The notes below the pieces were generated by a model. That model worked only from the letters and a program-made list of their open reading frames with translations. It was not told the origin of the DNA and did not search any database. The translations under genes were made by a program, and so were the position numbers. 64,000 nt of DNA, taken from positions 1 through 64,000 of the forward strand of contig JASANC010004614.1 in NCBI GenBank assembly GCA_030248135.1, in the 5' to 3' direction. Shown one piece after another: positions 31,101 to 54,800 of this stretch. The stretch is from Theristus sp. LFF4_11. Lineage: Eukaryota; Nematoda; Chromadorea; Monhysterida; Xyalidae. Positions within the stretch are counted from its first letter, which is position 1. The number at the start of each line of letters is the position of its first letter.

Positions 31101-34100
31101 CCACCGGCATGTTTGATCCGTTCACTGTGAGAAAAATTTTTGCTTTTTCCTCGCTTTATCTCTTTACTGTGAGTAAAATGCGTTTTTCATTCTGGTTATT
31201 TTGTTCTGTTTTGTATTTGGTTTTGGTTTTTGTCATTCTGCTGCAATTCTTCCGTGATGGCTTTAATTGAGAATTGTTTTTTTTTGCTCGGCAGCTTTGA
31301 CTTCCATGGTTTCTTCAGTTTTTAATTGAAGCAAGAAATACTGTTCTTTTACTAAAATGGCCGTATTCTGTTGATACGACGTTGTTTTCATGCTTAAGTG
31401 AGATTCACTACTCATTTATTTGGTGTTCCTCAGGTTGACTGGAGTTATTCGTTGCTGAAATTGATTGGTGCACCGATTGACGTGCTGCCCCTGGTGCGCG
31501 ATACGAGGTTGGCAATGCGTGAAAATTATACTTGGTTGTTTTTGCTGTTCTTTCTGTTTTTGTATTGTTGTGCATTTGAATAGTGCTTTGAAGTGGTCTT
31601 TTTTCCATGTTTTTATTATCATTTTCATTTACCGTTCATTTCAGTTTTCACTTTGCCGACTGCGACGCAGCACTGTTTGGCGCCAACATACCAATCACCA
31701 CCATTGTTAGCACTGTTTCTAGCTTTCTGTTTTGTTTGATTGTTCGCCTTCTTGTTTTTTTTGTGTCTTTCGTTGAAGTTATTTATTGCCAGCTGATTGG
31801 TCGGTTGAATTCATTCTTAATATTATGGATTTATTCAAACGTCTCCTGACTAAAATGACGTCATTTGCTTTAAAAACGCCTGTTTGTCAAAGTACAGTCC
31901 ACTAAAATGTCAGTTTGGTGTGGCTGATTCGACATTCACCATTTGTTTACGGGAAGAAATCGGCTAAACGGAAAGTCTGGTTTGCTGTGAACGGCAAGCG
32001 CATGTTTGGTGGCGCATGACGTCATTTCAGTGGGACACGTTTGAAAAAATAGGTCATAGTAAGCTGAAGAATTCAGCCAATCAGTGCAGTGTAGCAGTGT
32101 CACAACCGGAGTTGCAGTGCTGCAGTGTGCCGTACATTTGAGGTCCACACGTTAGCGTCAGTTTGTTGCCCCATTTCTGTCTGGCCCGCAAGAGGCGGTG
32201 TGTAGTGTTGTATGTTTCTGTTCGATTTGGAATGGATTATGGAACAAAATGTTGACTGACGTTTGCTGTTGTAGATGGGCGACCAGCAGGCCGCTGCGTA
32301 CGGTGTTGGTTGCTTGAATCGTGGCGATTTGACGCTCTCCTTGGGCACGGGCGCCTTTGTCGACATAAACACCGGCACCGAACCGCACACATCCATGCAG
32401 GGTAACAAAACCAATTTGTGTTTCATGGCGATTACATAACGATGCCGTTCACTCAAGAACTGTACCAGCTAAACAGTATGACAGCTGAATCTCGCAAACA
32501 TTTTATTTATCAATATCTTATCTTACCTACTCGACGGCGTTCTGTGTACGCTGTTTTCTGGGTTAGCCCTGGCGAAAAAACATCGTCTGAAATACCCAGC
32601 AACAACAACAATCTGTCACTCGATCTTTCTCGCGTATCATTTGATCCTATAAAACTGTCAGATCAGCGTGATGCGGAGACTCAAATCCAGCAGGAATCAT
32701 GTCACAATTCACCAACACATGCTCAGGCCTATACCCGTTGATCGGCTGGCGATTGGATGGTGAGCTGTGTTACTTGGCCGAAGCGCAATGCCACGACATG
32801 GCCACCGCGTTGCACTGGGCGGAGTCGGTTGGCTTGTTTGACGACATCGCGCAGACCGCTGCGATCGCGCAATCGGTCGTCGACTCTGGCGGCGTTTACT
32901 TTGTGCCCGCGTTTAATGGACTGCAGGTCTGTGTGTGGCTTGGGCAGTGCTCGAATTTGTTGCGGCTTGAGTGACTTGACCTCCAAACGTCACTGTTTTG
33001 TTTTGTTGAATTGTAGGTGATTGGTACAATCTGAAGTGATTGTTTAGATCGATACCAAATATGATGTTTTTGGGACGCCCTGTCCTGCGTCCCTATGTCT
33101 GCGTTCGTTTTAAGCTAGAAACAATACGTTAGCAGAACCGATTTTCGTCGCGTAGCCACACTGGCAGCATTGATATGCCACCTTTGATCTGTTTGATCTC
33201 CCACATTTGAATGACGTTGCATTGTAAGCGTTGTTGTTGTTGTTGTTGTGATTTTTCGGCGATGTTTTCAGCCAGGGCTAACCCAGAGAAGCGTACAGAA
33301 CGCCATTGAGTAGGGCGCCCATCGAGTTTTCTCTGTCATTAAGTGCCTATACACCCGTCGGCGGGGCTCGATCCCCCGAGCGCACAGACTGCAGTCTAAC
33401 GCACTACCACCAGGCCACGAGCGGTGACACGTGTGTTGCTCCTGCAGTGTCCCGTGAACGATGCCCTGGCGTGTACTGCATTCTTCGGCATGACCGAACG
33501 CACCACGAAGGCGCACCTGCTGCGTGCCGTGCTCGAGTCAGTTGCGTTCCGCCTGTACCAGATCTACGAGGTGCTGCTCGACGAGGTCACCTTCCACCAA
33601 AACTTGATTCGGTCGGTTTTTGTTGTTGCAGTTTCTTGCAATGTCTGGTGGGTACATTGTGCGGTTTATGTTCGATCATGAGCTTAAAAACGGATTGGCT
33701 GTGTGCTATTGGTTACTCCACACCAATCAATCAGACTGCACTGATTATCCAAGTGCAATGCGACCAATCAGAGCTTTTATACAAGCTAACGGGGCATTCA
33801 TGAAGCAGCATTTAATGACTGCGTAGCTATGTTTTTACACAACCACGCATCACTAAATACTGCTTCATGAATTCCGCTTAATGTTTTGTAACATCACTAA
33901 TTACAGCTTCATGAATGCCGCTCAATGTTTTGTAACATCACTAAATACTGCTTCATGAATGCCGCTCAATGTTTTGTCATCGTTCTCTAACCTGGTCCAC
34001 TGTATCGCTGCAGCTGCTGCGGTGGCGTCGCACAGAACGACTTCGTCTGTCAAACAGTCGCCACGCTCTGCCAGCGTTCCGTGCAACGCGTTCAGAACGG

Positions 34101-34610
34101 CCAGCTTTCAGCGGCGTTTGGCGCTGCGTATTTGGCCGGCACGGGCGTCGGTTCGTGTTCCTTTGTGGGTTTTTCTGTGAATAAGCTATTGCACAAGTTT
34201 TGTTACTCCAGTGGTTCAAGAGGGTCGCATCACTAATGAGGCCACCCCTCATCCTGCATGTGATGATGCAGAGAACCGTCCTGTAACTTGGTTGATTTTC
34301 ATTGAACAATTCAGGAGCTTTCGAAAACTGTAGATCTTTTTGTTTCTATTGAACAGTTTCTACAGTTCTTTCTTGGTGAACTTCTCCAAAGTTCGACGCA
34401 ATTTCTCGCGTTTCTCGCGCAGGTTTCTGGTCGCCGCTGAAAACCATCGAAGATTTCATCAGAATCGACCGCGAATTCCAACCGGAGCCACTGGACGTTC
34501 GCGCTACGGTGCAACAGACGTATGACGTCTGGAAAAAAGCGATGGAGCGAACGTTGCAGTGGTACACCGCGGAGGCTATAAACGCCGCGGATCGCGGCAT
34601 TCGAAAATGA
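28169..34610 (+). CDS. GK5: FGGY-family carbohydrate/glycerol kinase, GK5-like
   Basis: Thirteen exons, all in phase: 28169-28318, 29304-29397, 29503-29584, 29986-30079, 30559-30690, 30983-31126, 31434-31507, 31645-31705, 32275-32401, 32727-32926, 33448-33611, 34014-34150 and 34423-34610. The product is 548 aa, close to the 529 aa of human GK5. The actin-like ATPase fold is recognisable throughout: phosphate-1 loop DVGTTNVRCCLYD (residue ~27), NFITWKDNR, FGTID-equivalent VYGCLESWLLHKF, LASTTGMFDPF, the catalytic-base motif GDQQAA (Asp ~280), phosphate-2 LSLGTGAFVDINTG and the C-terminal GGV near 444. FGGY kinases transfer ATP phosphate to polyols or sugars; GK5 is linked to lipid metabolism in mammals. 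Oddity: the usual xDGG motif reads CCGG. Introns 4, 9 and 10 hold SINE copies, and intron 1 a 680-bp repeat. AATAAA at 35354. Confidence 0.95.
28545..29225. repeat. Dispersed repeat in GK5 intron 1
   Basis: Starts with T/A-rich GATTTTTTTTTTTAATTCGA, then GAAAGTTCAACAAAAATTTT, and ends CTTCGGACTCCCTGATTGAT. The same phrases occur in the foldback arms (about 4215-4620 and 8910-9310) and at 41935-42690, so this is a third dispersed copy of that family. No ORF. Confidence 0.6.
30306..30500 (+). mobile_element. tRNA-derived SINE (family 1), near full length
   Basis: CACCCTCGTGGCCTGGTGG starts a tRNA-like head with box A (TGGTGGTAGTGCG) and box B (GGGATCGAGCCCC). The body is AGGCACTTAATGACAGAGAA, ACTCGATGGGCGCCC and GTTCTGTACGCTTCTCTGGG, then an AACAACAAC-like tail. 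It lies in GK5 intron 4, 59 bp before the exon 5 acceptor. Confidence 0.9.
32520..32615 (+). mobile_element. SINE family 1, 3' fragment
   Basis: Only the 3' half is present (CGACGGCGTTCTGTGTACGC, GGGTTAGCCCTGGCG) with a CAACAACAACAA tail. Located in GK5 intron 9, 112 bp upstream of exon 10. Confidence 0.8.
33228..33428 (-). mobile_element. SINE family 1, antisense copy
   Basis: A TTGTTG microsatellite tail, then GCCAGGGCTAACCCAGAGAA, down to the tRNA-like head ending CACCAGGCCACGAGCGG. Inserted antisense in GK5 intron 10; its head ends about 20 bp before the exon 11 acceptor. Confidence 0.9.
33787..33975. mobile_element. Palindromic MITE plus two tandem half copies
   Basis: A complete palindrome GGGCATTCATGAAGCAGCAT ... 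ATACTGCTTCATGAATTCCG, followed by two further right-half copies, each with ATGTTTTGTAACATCACTAA and GCTTCATGAATGCCGC. Located in GK5 intron 11. Confidence 0.85.
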
Positions 34611-35601
34611 ACGAGGGGCACTTTTGATTTTGAGGGTGGGAATTTATTGGACGCATACAGGCAATCCGATTCAAATTCACGATTGTTTGTCATATTATTT
34701 TCGCATTCTTGCCCGTGTACAAACAAACTGTGCAGCGTTTTATTGATTCATCGATATTGTTGGTTGCTGTGCTGACTCATTTTGCTTCGGACATATCCTT
34801 TCAAATAATTTTTGACCTCAATTGTCTTATGTTTTTGTTTGATTATCGTTTTGCTTGACTGACACGACTACTGAACTCAAGGTTGTGTGCTTCAAGTCCA
34901 TTGTCACATTTCTTTTTGTTGGCGATCTTAGCTGGTGGGTGCCTTCTTTCATTGTGATTTACATTCTTTTCGATTTTGAAAGATTTTCTGTTTTATCGAT
35001 TCGTTAATTCGCTGTATTTGACATTAGATTGTTTGTTATTTGTTCGATCTTACTGTGATTGCGCATTTTGCATTTGCCTCACTTTTTGTCTTGTTCGATG
35101 CCTGCTTGATTTTGTTTGTTTTTCAAACTGGCGGCGCTTGACGTAAATACTTACTGTATGTATGATCATTATTGGTGAAATTGTGCTAACTTGCCTTGAA
35201 TTGGTTCTGATTTGGGCGGTTTAGTTTTTGTTAAGTTTAGTTTCAGTTATTGTTGTTGAACATATTACTGTAGCGGTGCTGGGCATACTTGTCAATTTTT
35301 GGCATTCGAATAGCGGTGCTGGGCATTATTGTCATTTTTTGGCATTCGAATGGAATAAAATTTGAGCAGTTATCAAAGGTTGTTTTTGTTGCTTGGATTC
35401 CGTGTTGCCCGACACAGCATCAACCATATCGGTTGCTGTTACAGCATGCTGACTTCGTCCAAATTTAGCAATCGCTTTTCAGCCGTACACTTCAGAAATG
35501 CAAACAGCTGATGATTGACTGCACTTGAATTTTTCACGCCGTTGAGTGGTCACTTTCAAGGTTCAAATTTTAGTTTTCACCGAAACTGCGAACAGCCAAT
35601 C
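34611..35601. other. Intergenic between GK5 and katanin
   Basis: T-rich region with the GK5 3' UTR and a likely polyadenylation signal at 35354. A two-copy direct repeat (TAGCGGTGCTGGGCAT...TTTTTGGCATTCGAAT) lies at about 35271-35351. No gene was seen. Confidence 0.5.
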
Positions 35602-47801
<12,200 letters not shown>

Positions 47802-48849
47802 ATGTGGAATGTCAATTAAATGGAACACGACGCGATGAAATTGAATAGTTTTTTTTGGTGTTGTTTGTTAGGAATGATGCATGAGAAGAGTTTTTTTGCT
47901 TTTGGATTGATTCGCCGTTTTGGTAGTTTGTGGTTTCGTTTGTCGCAAAATGCCACTGTTAAGATCAGAATCGTTTTTGATTTTTAAATCACATTTGTGT
48001 TGTTGCTCATGGGGAGCGCATTCGAGTGCTGCACGGTATTTTTTCTATGTTTGGTTGTTTCACGGATTCCACGAAGTCTCAACATAGTCTCAAGAGTTGT
48101 TTTGCTCATCTCGCAGTGTGGTTATTTTTGTATAGTTCACTTATCTGGTTAATTGTCGATGTTTTGGAGTTCCATGTCGTGTTCGTTTTATTTGCACGAT
48201 TGGTGAATAACGCACAGACGATGTGTCCTCCTTTCCACTGTATTTTTAGAAAATTGCATTTACAAGTTTCATGATTTCGTCATAGCGGTTTTTCAGAATA
48301 TGTCGAGCTCTTTTATGTTTTTTTTTGTTTTTGCAACTTTCATTCCTTCTGTTTGACCATCCATGCTTTAATCAGATTCCGAAACGTACGCTTTGCGGTT
48401 GTGCTTTTATTTCATTTTCTTTTTTTTTTAATTTTCCGTCATTATGTTTGTTGCGAACTAGCCGAACTATGCGAAAAGTTTGCGTTGGCAATAGTTTTTA
48501 TTCGTGTGACCGGTTTCGGGGATTCCAGATCATCTGAATTGTTTTTTTTCTGAAAGATTTCTGGCGATAATTTTGATAGCTTGAAATTGGTATCGCTGTA
48601 TTTTTAGCATCTGATATAATTTTCCGCATTATAATTTGAGTTTGCGGCTTTTTTTATTTTCTGGATGTGTGATAAAATCGTAAAGCTGAAGACAGTTTGG
48701 TCGCTCTGGTCTGGAAGTAACAAAAATGGTTGAAATCCACGAGGCTACCTACAATACTGGTGATGCACTTTGCTTGATGATTTCAGTGTAGTATCTGCTT
48801 TGTTTTTTCGTACAAATTCTGCACCAGTTTCATTCAAAAAGCCCAAAAA
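47802..48849. other. Intergenic between katanin and COG6
   Basis: T-rich sequence with the katanin 3' UTR and the COG6 promoter region. No exon-like segment was seen; the two overlapping ORFs near 48325-48550 look like chance readings of T-rich DNA. Confidence 0.45.
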
Positions 48850-51800
48850 ATGGCAAGCACTGAAACAAAACCGATGGAGCAAACACCGCCGCCGGCCAAT
48901 CCGATCGCGAAGAAACTGGATCGCATTTTGAACAGCAAAATTGAGACCGATTCGGTGAGCTGAAACAACACGACCGTGTAAAATACGTGATCTCACAAGA
49001 ACACGGGTTACTGGTTGACTGTCAAAGGGCTTATGCGTTGCGAATTACTGCGCGCATGTGTAGACTTTAGCATGCTTGACGCGGGAATTCAAAATTGCTG
49101 AAATGACTCTTGAGTCCCTGAGCTACGAGCGCGTCACTTTGGCAATTTTGAATTGCCGACTCACTCGACTATAAGAACGCAAACGCATTTGAGTCCCGGA
49201 ACCAAAACGATGTGATGGTTTCATATATTGCTCATCCCCTGCTTCGGTTTTCTGCTTGCAGTCGAGTGTGGCGTTGACACGTTTGTTTCAATTGTTTCAA
49301 TATTCCACAGGAAATGATCCTTGCATTGGAGTCCGTTTCGAGTATCATCCCGGAGAACAGCGTTCAGAATCGTCGCAACTTGCGGCGTCACATCGAGACG
49401 AGAACCGTCGAATCGCATCTGCAGTTCTTGGAGAAGTTCAAGACCTTGAAACAGGTTCGTTGAAAAATTGGACGGTACTTTCTGGTGCATTTTATTATCC
49501 ATGTCACGAAGGTCGCAATAAAAAATGGTTCGTACATTGGCTATTCAAAGCGCTGATTGGTTTGTTGCACAGCGTGTAATGCAACCAGTAATCAGATCGC
49601 ATAAAGGCGCGTTTAGCAATTAGTTTTTTGTGCGTACGCACGGACACGACACGTAAAAAATGGCCACGCGATTTAGAAATCGTGTCGTGTGTGCTATCTT
49701 AATGCATTACGGACGCGATTAGTTTGCGCACGGGATTTAGAACGACGTTTGTGCGTACGGACGAAAAACTAAATGGTGTTTCCGCCTTAAGAAATTCTGT
49801 TTTATATGTGTGTGCTTCATGATTTACGACGTGTTCAGCTGAGAGCACCGCAGTAAGTTCGGCAATTGCGTAAAAAAAAGCGTTCAACTAATTTTTCGTC
49901 AAGAATCTTGACACGGTGGCGGGCGAGGTGAACGCGATGCACGACTGTTGCACGGGCATGACCGAGCGACTGAGGGCGACCAAGGAGCAGACGAGGGATC
50001 TCATCAATCAGACCACACGTCTACAGGCCGATAGGTGACCCGGCTTCATTTGTGGGCGATCCGTTGTCATAACGGCACGATGTCACTGTTTGTTGTTGTT
50101 GTTTGTTGTTCATCGCCCATGGTGGGAAAGCTAGTGACGCAATTTGGCCGATCGCGCGGGCTCTTGTCGGGTGCGGACACGCTGTGTGGAAGCTGCGTCG
50201 TTGTCCGCTTGTCGTCGTCGTCGATGTGCAGCCTTTCCGTTTCGCCACTTCAACTACGGAGTTCCCCCGAAGATACCGGTCGATCCGGTGGTCAAATACG
50301 AGGCCAGTTGAGCGGCAGTTTTAGTGGTGTTCCCGAAACCGGAAGGTACCAAACGCCAGTTCGTTAATGGGCAAGTGGAGATGTTTTAGCAGTTATGGTT
50401 GATTAATTCCAGTCCACCATTAAAATCAATAGACCAATCAATCAACAAGTAGTCCATGCAAAAAAGGTGAGCGTTCATTTTACTGATTTCAAAGAAAAAA
50501 AAACTCACGTTGTTCCAGTGCCCGACTCGAGAAACGTGCCGAGCTTGTGGATGCCTTCCTGCGCAAGTTCACGTTGACGGAGGCGGAGAGGCACGCCCTG
50601 AACGCAGAGCCGCCCCCCGCTGGCCAACAGCACACCGCACCGCCGATTTCAGCGGCGTTCTTTCCGGCGCTCGCCAGGGTCCGCCAGATCCACGCCGACT
50701 GCAAGGAACTGCTCGCGCATCAGCAGAATGTCGCTGCGTTAGTGTTGCGTTGCTATTGCTGCTTGTTGATGTCGGGATTGCTGCGTGTTTTTCAGATGAT
50801 GTTGTTGTTGTTGTTGTTGTTGTTGGGGATTTTAGGCGACGTTTTTCGCAACGGCTAACCCAGACAAGCGTACAGAACGCCGTCGAGTAGGGTGCCATTA
50901 AGTGCCCATACACCCCGTCGGCGGGGCTCGATCCCCCGAACGCGCAGACAAGAGTCTAACGCGCTACCACCAGGCCGCTAGCGGTGGGTGACATTTGAGT
51001 TGGAGTGTGCTGCTGATTGGATGCTATTTGATTTGAACGGGAGTGTGGCGTGTGGTGATTAGTCATGGCGATTGATTGTTAGATGATGCGGACAGGCAAA
51101 TCAGCTGGCCACATTTGGATTATAGTGCCAATTCAAAATCGACAACGGTTGTTTTGCGTCTTGTGTTTTTTTTCACGACTGATCGGCTTTCTGTGCCAAA
51201 CTGATGGTCTGCAGTGTCGTCTATATCATGCGGATGCGCGAGCGAGCGCCAGCGAGCGGACAGCGCATCACGCATTATATGGCTGAATATTCCCTCGCGC
51301 GCTTTTTTCAAATTTGCTCGCTGCGTCCAGCGAGCATAGTATAAGCCACAAACTTGGTTCTGTGCACACGAAACGAACACCCAAAGTTGTGCTTGGAGCC
51401 GCGAAAAAATTTTTATCCGACTATTTTTCATACGCTGTAGACACGAAAAACCTATTCTGAAATTTATGTTACTTATTTTCCTTGGTATTTTTTTTTCTGG
51501 TATGTAATCAACATGTGTTCGCCCTTTAAATTTTTACCTGCGACACTTTCGCAGTCGAACAAAAATGTTCCCTGGGGTAATTCCACCCGGAGATTTTGAA
51601 AATTGGGTTAATTTTTTACCCAGACCCTGTTTTTGGGTAAAAAATTGGGCATTTTTAATTGTTGGGAGGGTTTTCACCTGGTTTTAAGTGTTCGCCCTTT
51701 CAGTTTTTAGCTGGGACACTTTCACAGTTGAACAAAATTTTTTCCTAGGGTAATTTCATCCGTAGATTCTGAAAATTTAGTTTATTTTTTTGCCCGGGCA

Positions 51801-54800
51801 TTTTTTGGGGTCAAAATTGTGCATTTTTTAAAGTTGGTAGCATTTTGACTGGGTATCAGTTTTTCACTCTTACAAATTTTGTCTGAGCTACGAAAAATAA
51901 GAGAAATGTTTAGTCCGTAGGAATTCAATGCGCTGATCACGGATTTCGGGTTAGTTTTCTTACGTGAGCAACTCTAGATGCCGAATCGTGACGATATCGG
52001 GCGAATCGGCCGTGGAAATCGGCGAAATCGGTCCACGAACGAAAAACAAGAAAAGGGTGTTTTCCAGGGTAATTCAATGCGCCGATCACGAATTTTAAGT
52101 TAGTTTTCTTACGTGAGCAACTCTAGATGCTGAATCGTGACGATTTCGGGCGAATCGGCCGTGGAAATCGGCGAAATCGGTCCAGGAACGAAAAACAAGA
52201 AAAAAGTGTTTTCCAGGGTAATTCAATGCGCTGATCACGAATTTTGGGTTAGTTTTCTTACGTGAGCAACTCTAGATGCTGAATCGTGACGATTTCGGGC
52301 GAATCAGCCGTGGAAGTTGGCGAAATCGGTCCAGGAACGAAAAACAAGAAAAGAGTGTTTTCTAGGGTAATTCAATCCGCTGATCACGGATTTTGGGTTA
52401 GTTTTCTTACATGAGCAACTCTAGATGCTGAATCGTGACGATTTCGGGCGAATCGGCCGTGGAAATCGGCGAAATCGGTCCAGGAACGAAAAACAAGAAA
52501 AAAGTGTTTTCCAGGGTAATTCAATGCGCTGATCACAAATTTTGGGTTAGTTTTCTTACGTGAGCAATTCTAGATGCTGAATCGTGACGATTTCGGGCGA
52601 GTCGGCCGTGGAAATTGGCGAAATCGGTCCAGGAACAAAAAACAAGAAAAGGGGGTTTTCCAGGGTAATTCAATGCGCTGATCACGAATTTTGGAATAGT
52701 TTTCTTACGTGAACAACTCTAGATGCTGAATCGTGACGATTTCGGGCGAATCGGCCGTGGAAGTTGGCGAAATCGGTCCAGGAACGAAAAACAAGAAAAG
52801 GGTGTTTTCCAGGGTAATTCAATGCGCTGATCACGAATTTTGGGTTAGTTTTCTTACGTGAGCAACTCTAGATGCTGAATCGTGACGATTTCGGGCGAAT
52901 CGGCCGTGGAAGTTGGCGAAATCGGTCTAGAAACGAGAAACAAGAAAAGGTTGTTTTCCAGGGTAATTCAATGCGCTGATCACAAATTTTGGGTTAGTTT
53001 TTTTTATGTGAGCAACTCTGGATGCTGAATCGTGACGATTTCGGGCGAATCGGCCGTTGAAGTTAGCGAAATCGTTCTAGAAACGAAAAACAAGAAAAGG
53101 TTGTTTTCCAGAGTAATTCAATGCACTGATCCCGGATTTTGGGTTGGTTTTTTGTGAGCAACTCTAGATACTGAATCGTAACGATTTCGAGCGAATCGGC
53201 CGTAGAAATAGCATAGGCGAAATCGGCCCAAAAAACGAAAAATGAAAACTCTGAGGTATCCGGGGTTTAGAAGAATGTGTGACCAACGAGATGTGAATTT
53301 GGTTCGACCTTCGGGACTTATTTAAAAGTCAGAATATTATCTAAAAATGCGGGAGACGCATATAAAAGGAGGAATATGGCTTTGTCTAAGCAGTGAGAGA
53401 CTTGGCTCGACAACTCTTTTCAAGTCTCTGATGTGGTACACACGGATACAAGTACATAAGAGCCATATTTTTGCGCCGTTTATTCACTATTTCGGTTGCA
53501 CATGTATAATCTTTTCGTACGAAGGAGGCTTAGTAATGTTGAATGATGTGTGGAAAAGCCGCACACTGAAAAAATGTTTCGCGCCAGAGCGTAGTTCGAA
53601 TATGAATTGAAATAAATTTTGTTTAGTGAAAAAACATTCTGACTGGTTTTTTCTCAATTTCTTGCACGAATCTGTCGTCAGAATACGTTAAGTTTTTGCT
53701 CATTTAAAATTGCCGCGCAGCCATGAAACATTTTCTCTATCTGTGCGTGCAAACGCATATTGGGTCACGATTAATAAGAAAGATAATACTTTGTAGACAA
53801 TTAAAACTTTTGCGGTATTTCGGGCATTTAGCGACCACTAAAACCACTAAAACAACGATCAGACTTCAGATCGCTGATACTGGTTTGCCCAGGACAAAGT
53901 GTATCGCAGAGGCATTGGGGAACGCAAGGTCTCCTTCTGTGGCAAAGGCAAGGACTCACGGGACAGACAGTTTATCCTGCCACTAGAGTTTGGTAAAAAG
54001 GCTGAAAATCAACGGAAGATAACACCTTTTTGTCACTGATGCTGGTGTGTACACAGCGATGCGTACGTTAGCAACGATAAAACCACATGAAACAATGTTT
54101 TGCAGTCTCTGATTTTTTTGTTTTTGCACAGAATTTACAGATTCTTGATTTACACAAGTTCTGCACAGAATTTGCACAGAATTTCGCACATGATGTGATT
54201 TCGGACTAAACTGGAAAGGACAGTTAAAAAATGATTTTAAAACTTTTTACACTTTTCAGTAAAACAAACGCGGCGCAAAAATATAGCTTTTATGTACTTG
54301 TATCCGTGTGTACCACATCAGAGACTTGAAAAGAGTTGTCGAGCCAAGTCTCTCACTGCTTAGACAAAGCCATATTCCTCCTTTTATATGCGTCTCCCGC
54401 ATTTTTAGATAATACGCTGGTGATGGTTGGTTGGGGAGGGGGGAGGGCTGGTTGATGATTGGTTGGGGGGAAGGGGGTGGAGCTGGTTGATGGTTAGTTG
54501 GGGAGGGGGGGGGGGGAGTGCTGGTTGATGATTGGTTGGGGAGGGAGCTGGTTGATGATTGGGGGGGAGGGGGATGGGGTTGGTGATGGTTGATTGGGGG
54601 AGGGGTGGGGCTGGTTGATGATTGGTTGGGGGAAGGGGTGAAACTGGTTGACGATTGGTTGAGGGAGGGAGCTGGTTGATGGTTGGGTGCATTTGAAATA
54701 CCGCTGAGATATGATATGAAGATGGAAATCGAGTAGCTCTAATGGAAATCTAGCAAGAAATCTTGCTCGTCTTTGTTTTCAGTGGTAAAACAGCACACGC

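Noticed and set aside
32757..33020. Overlapping alternative ORFs on GK5 exons (also 50569-50913 on COG6)
   Set aside because: Shadow frames of GC-rich real exons.
54405..54692. Pro/Asn/Gln-rich minus-strand ORF
   Set aside because: Antisense reading of the G-rich minisatellite.
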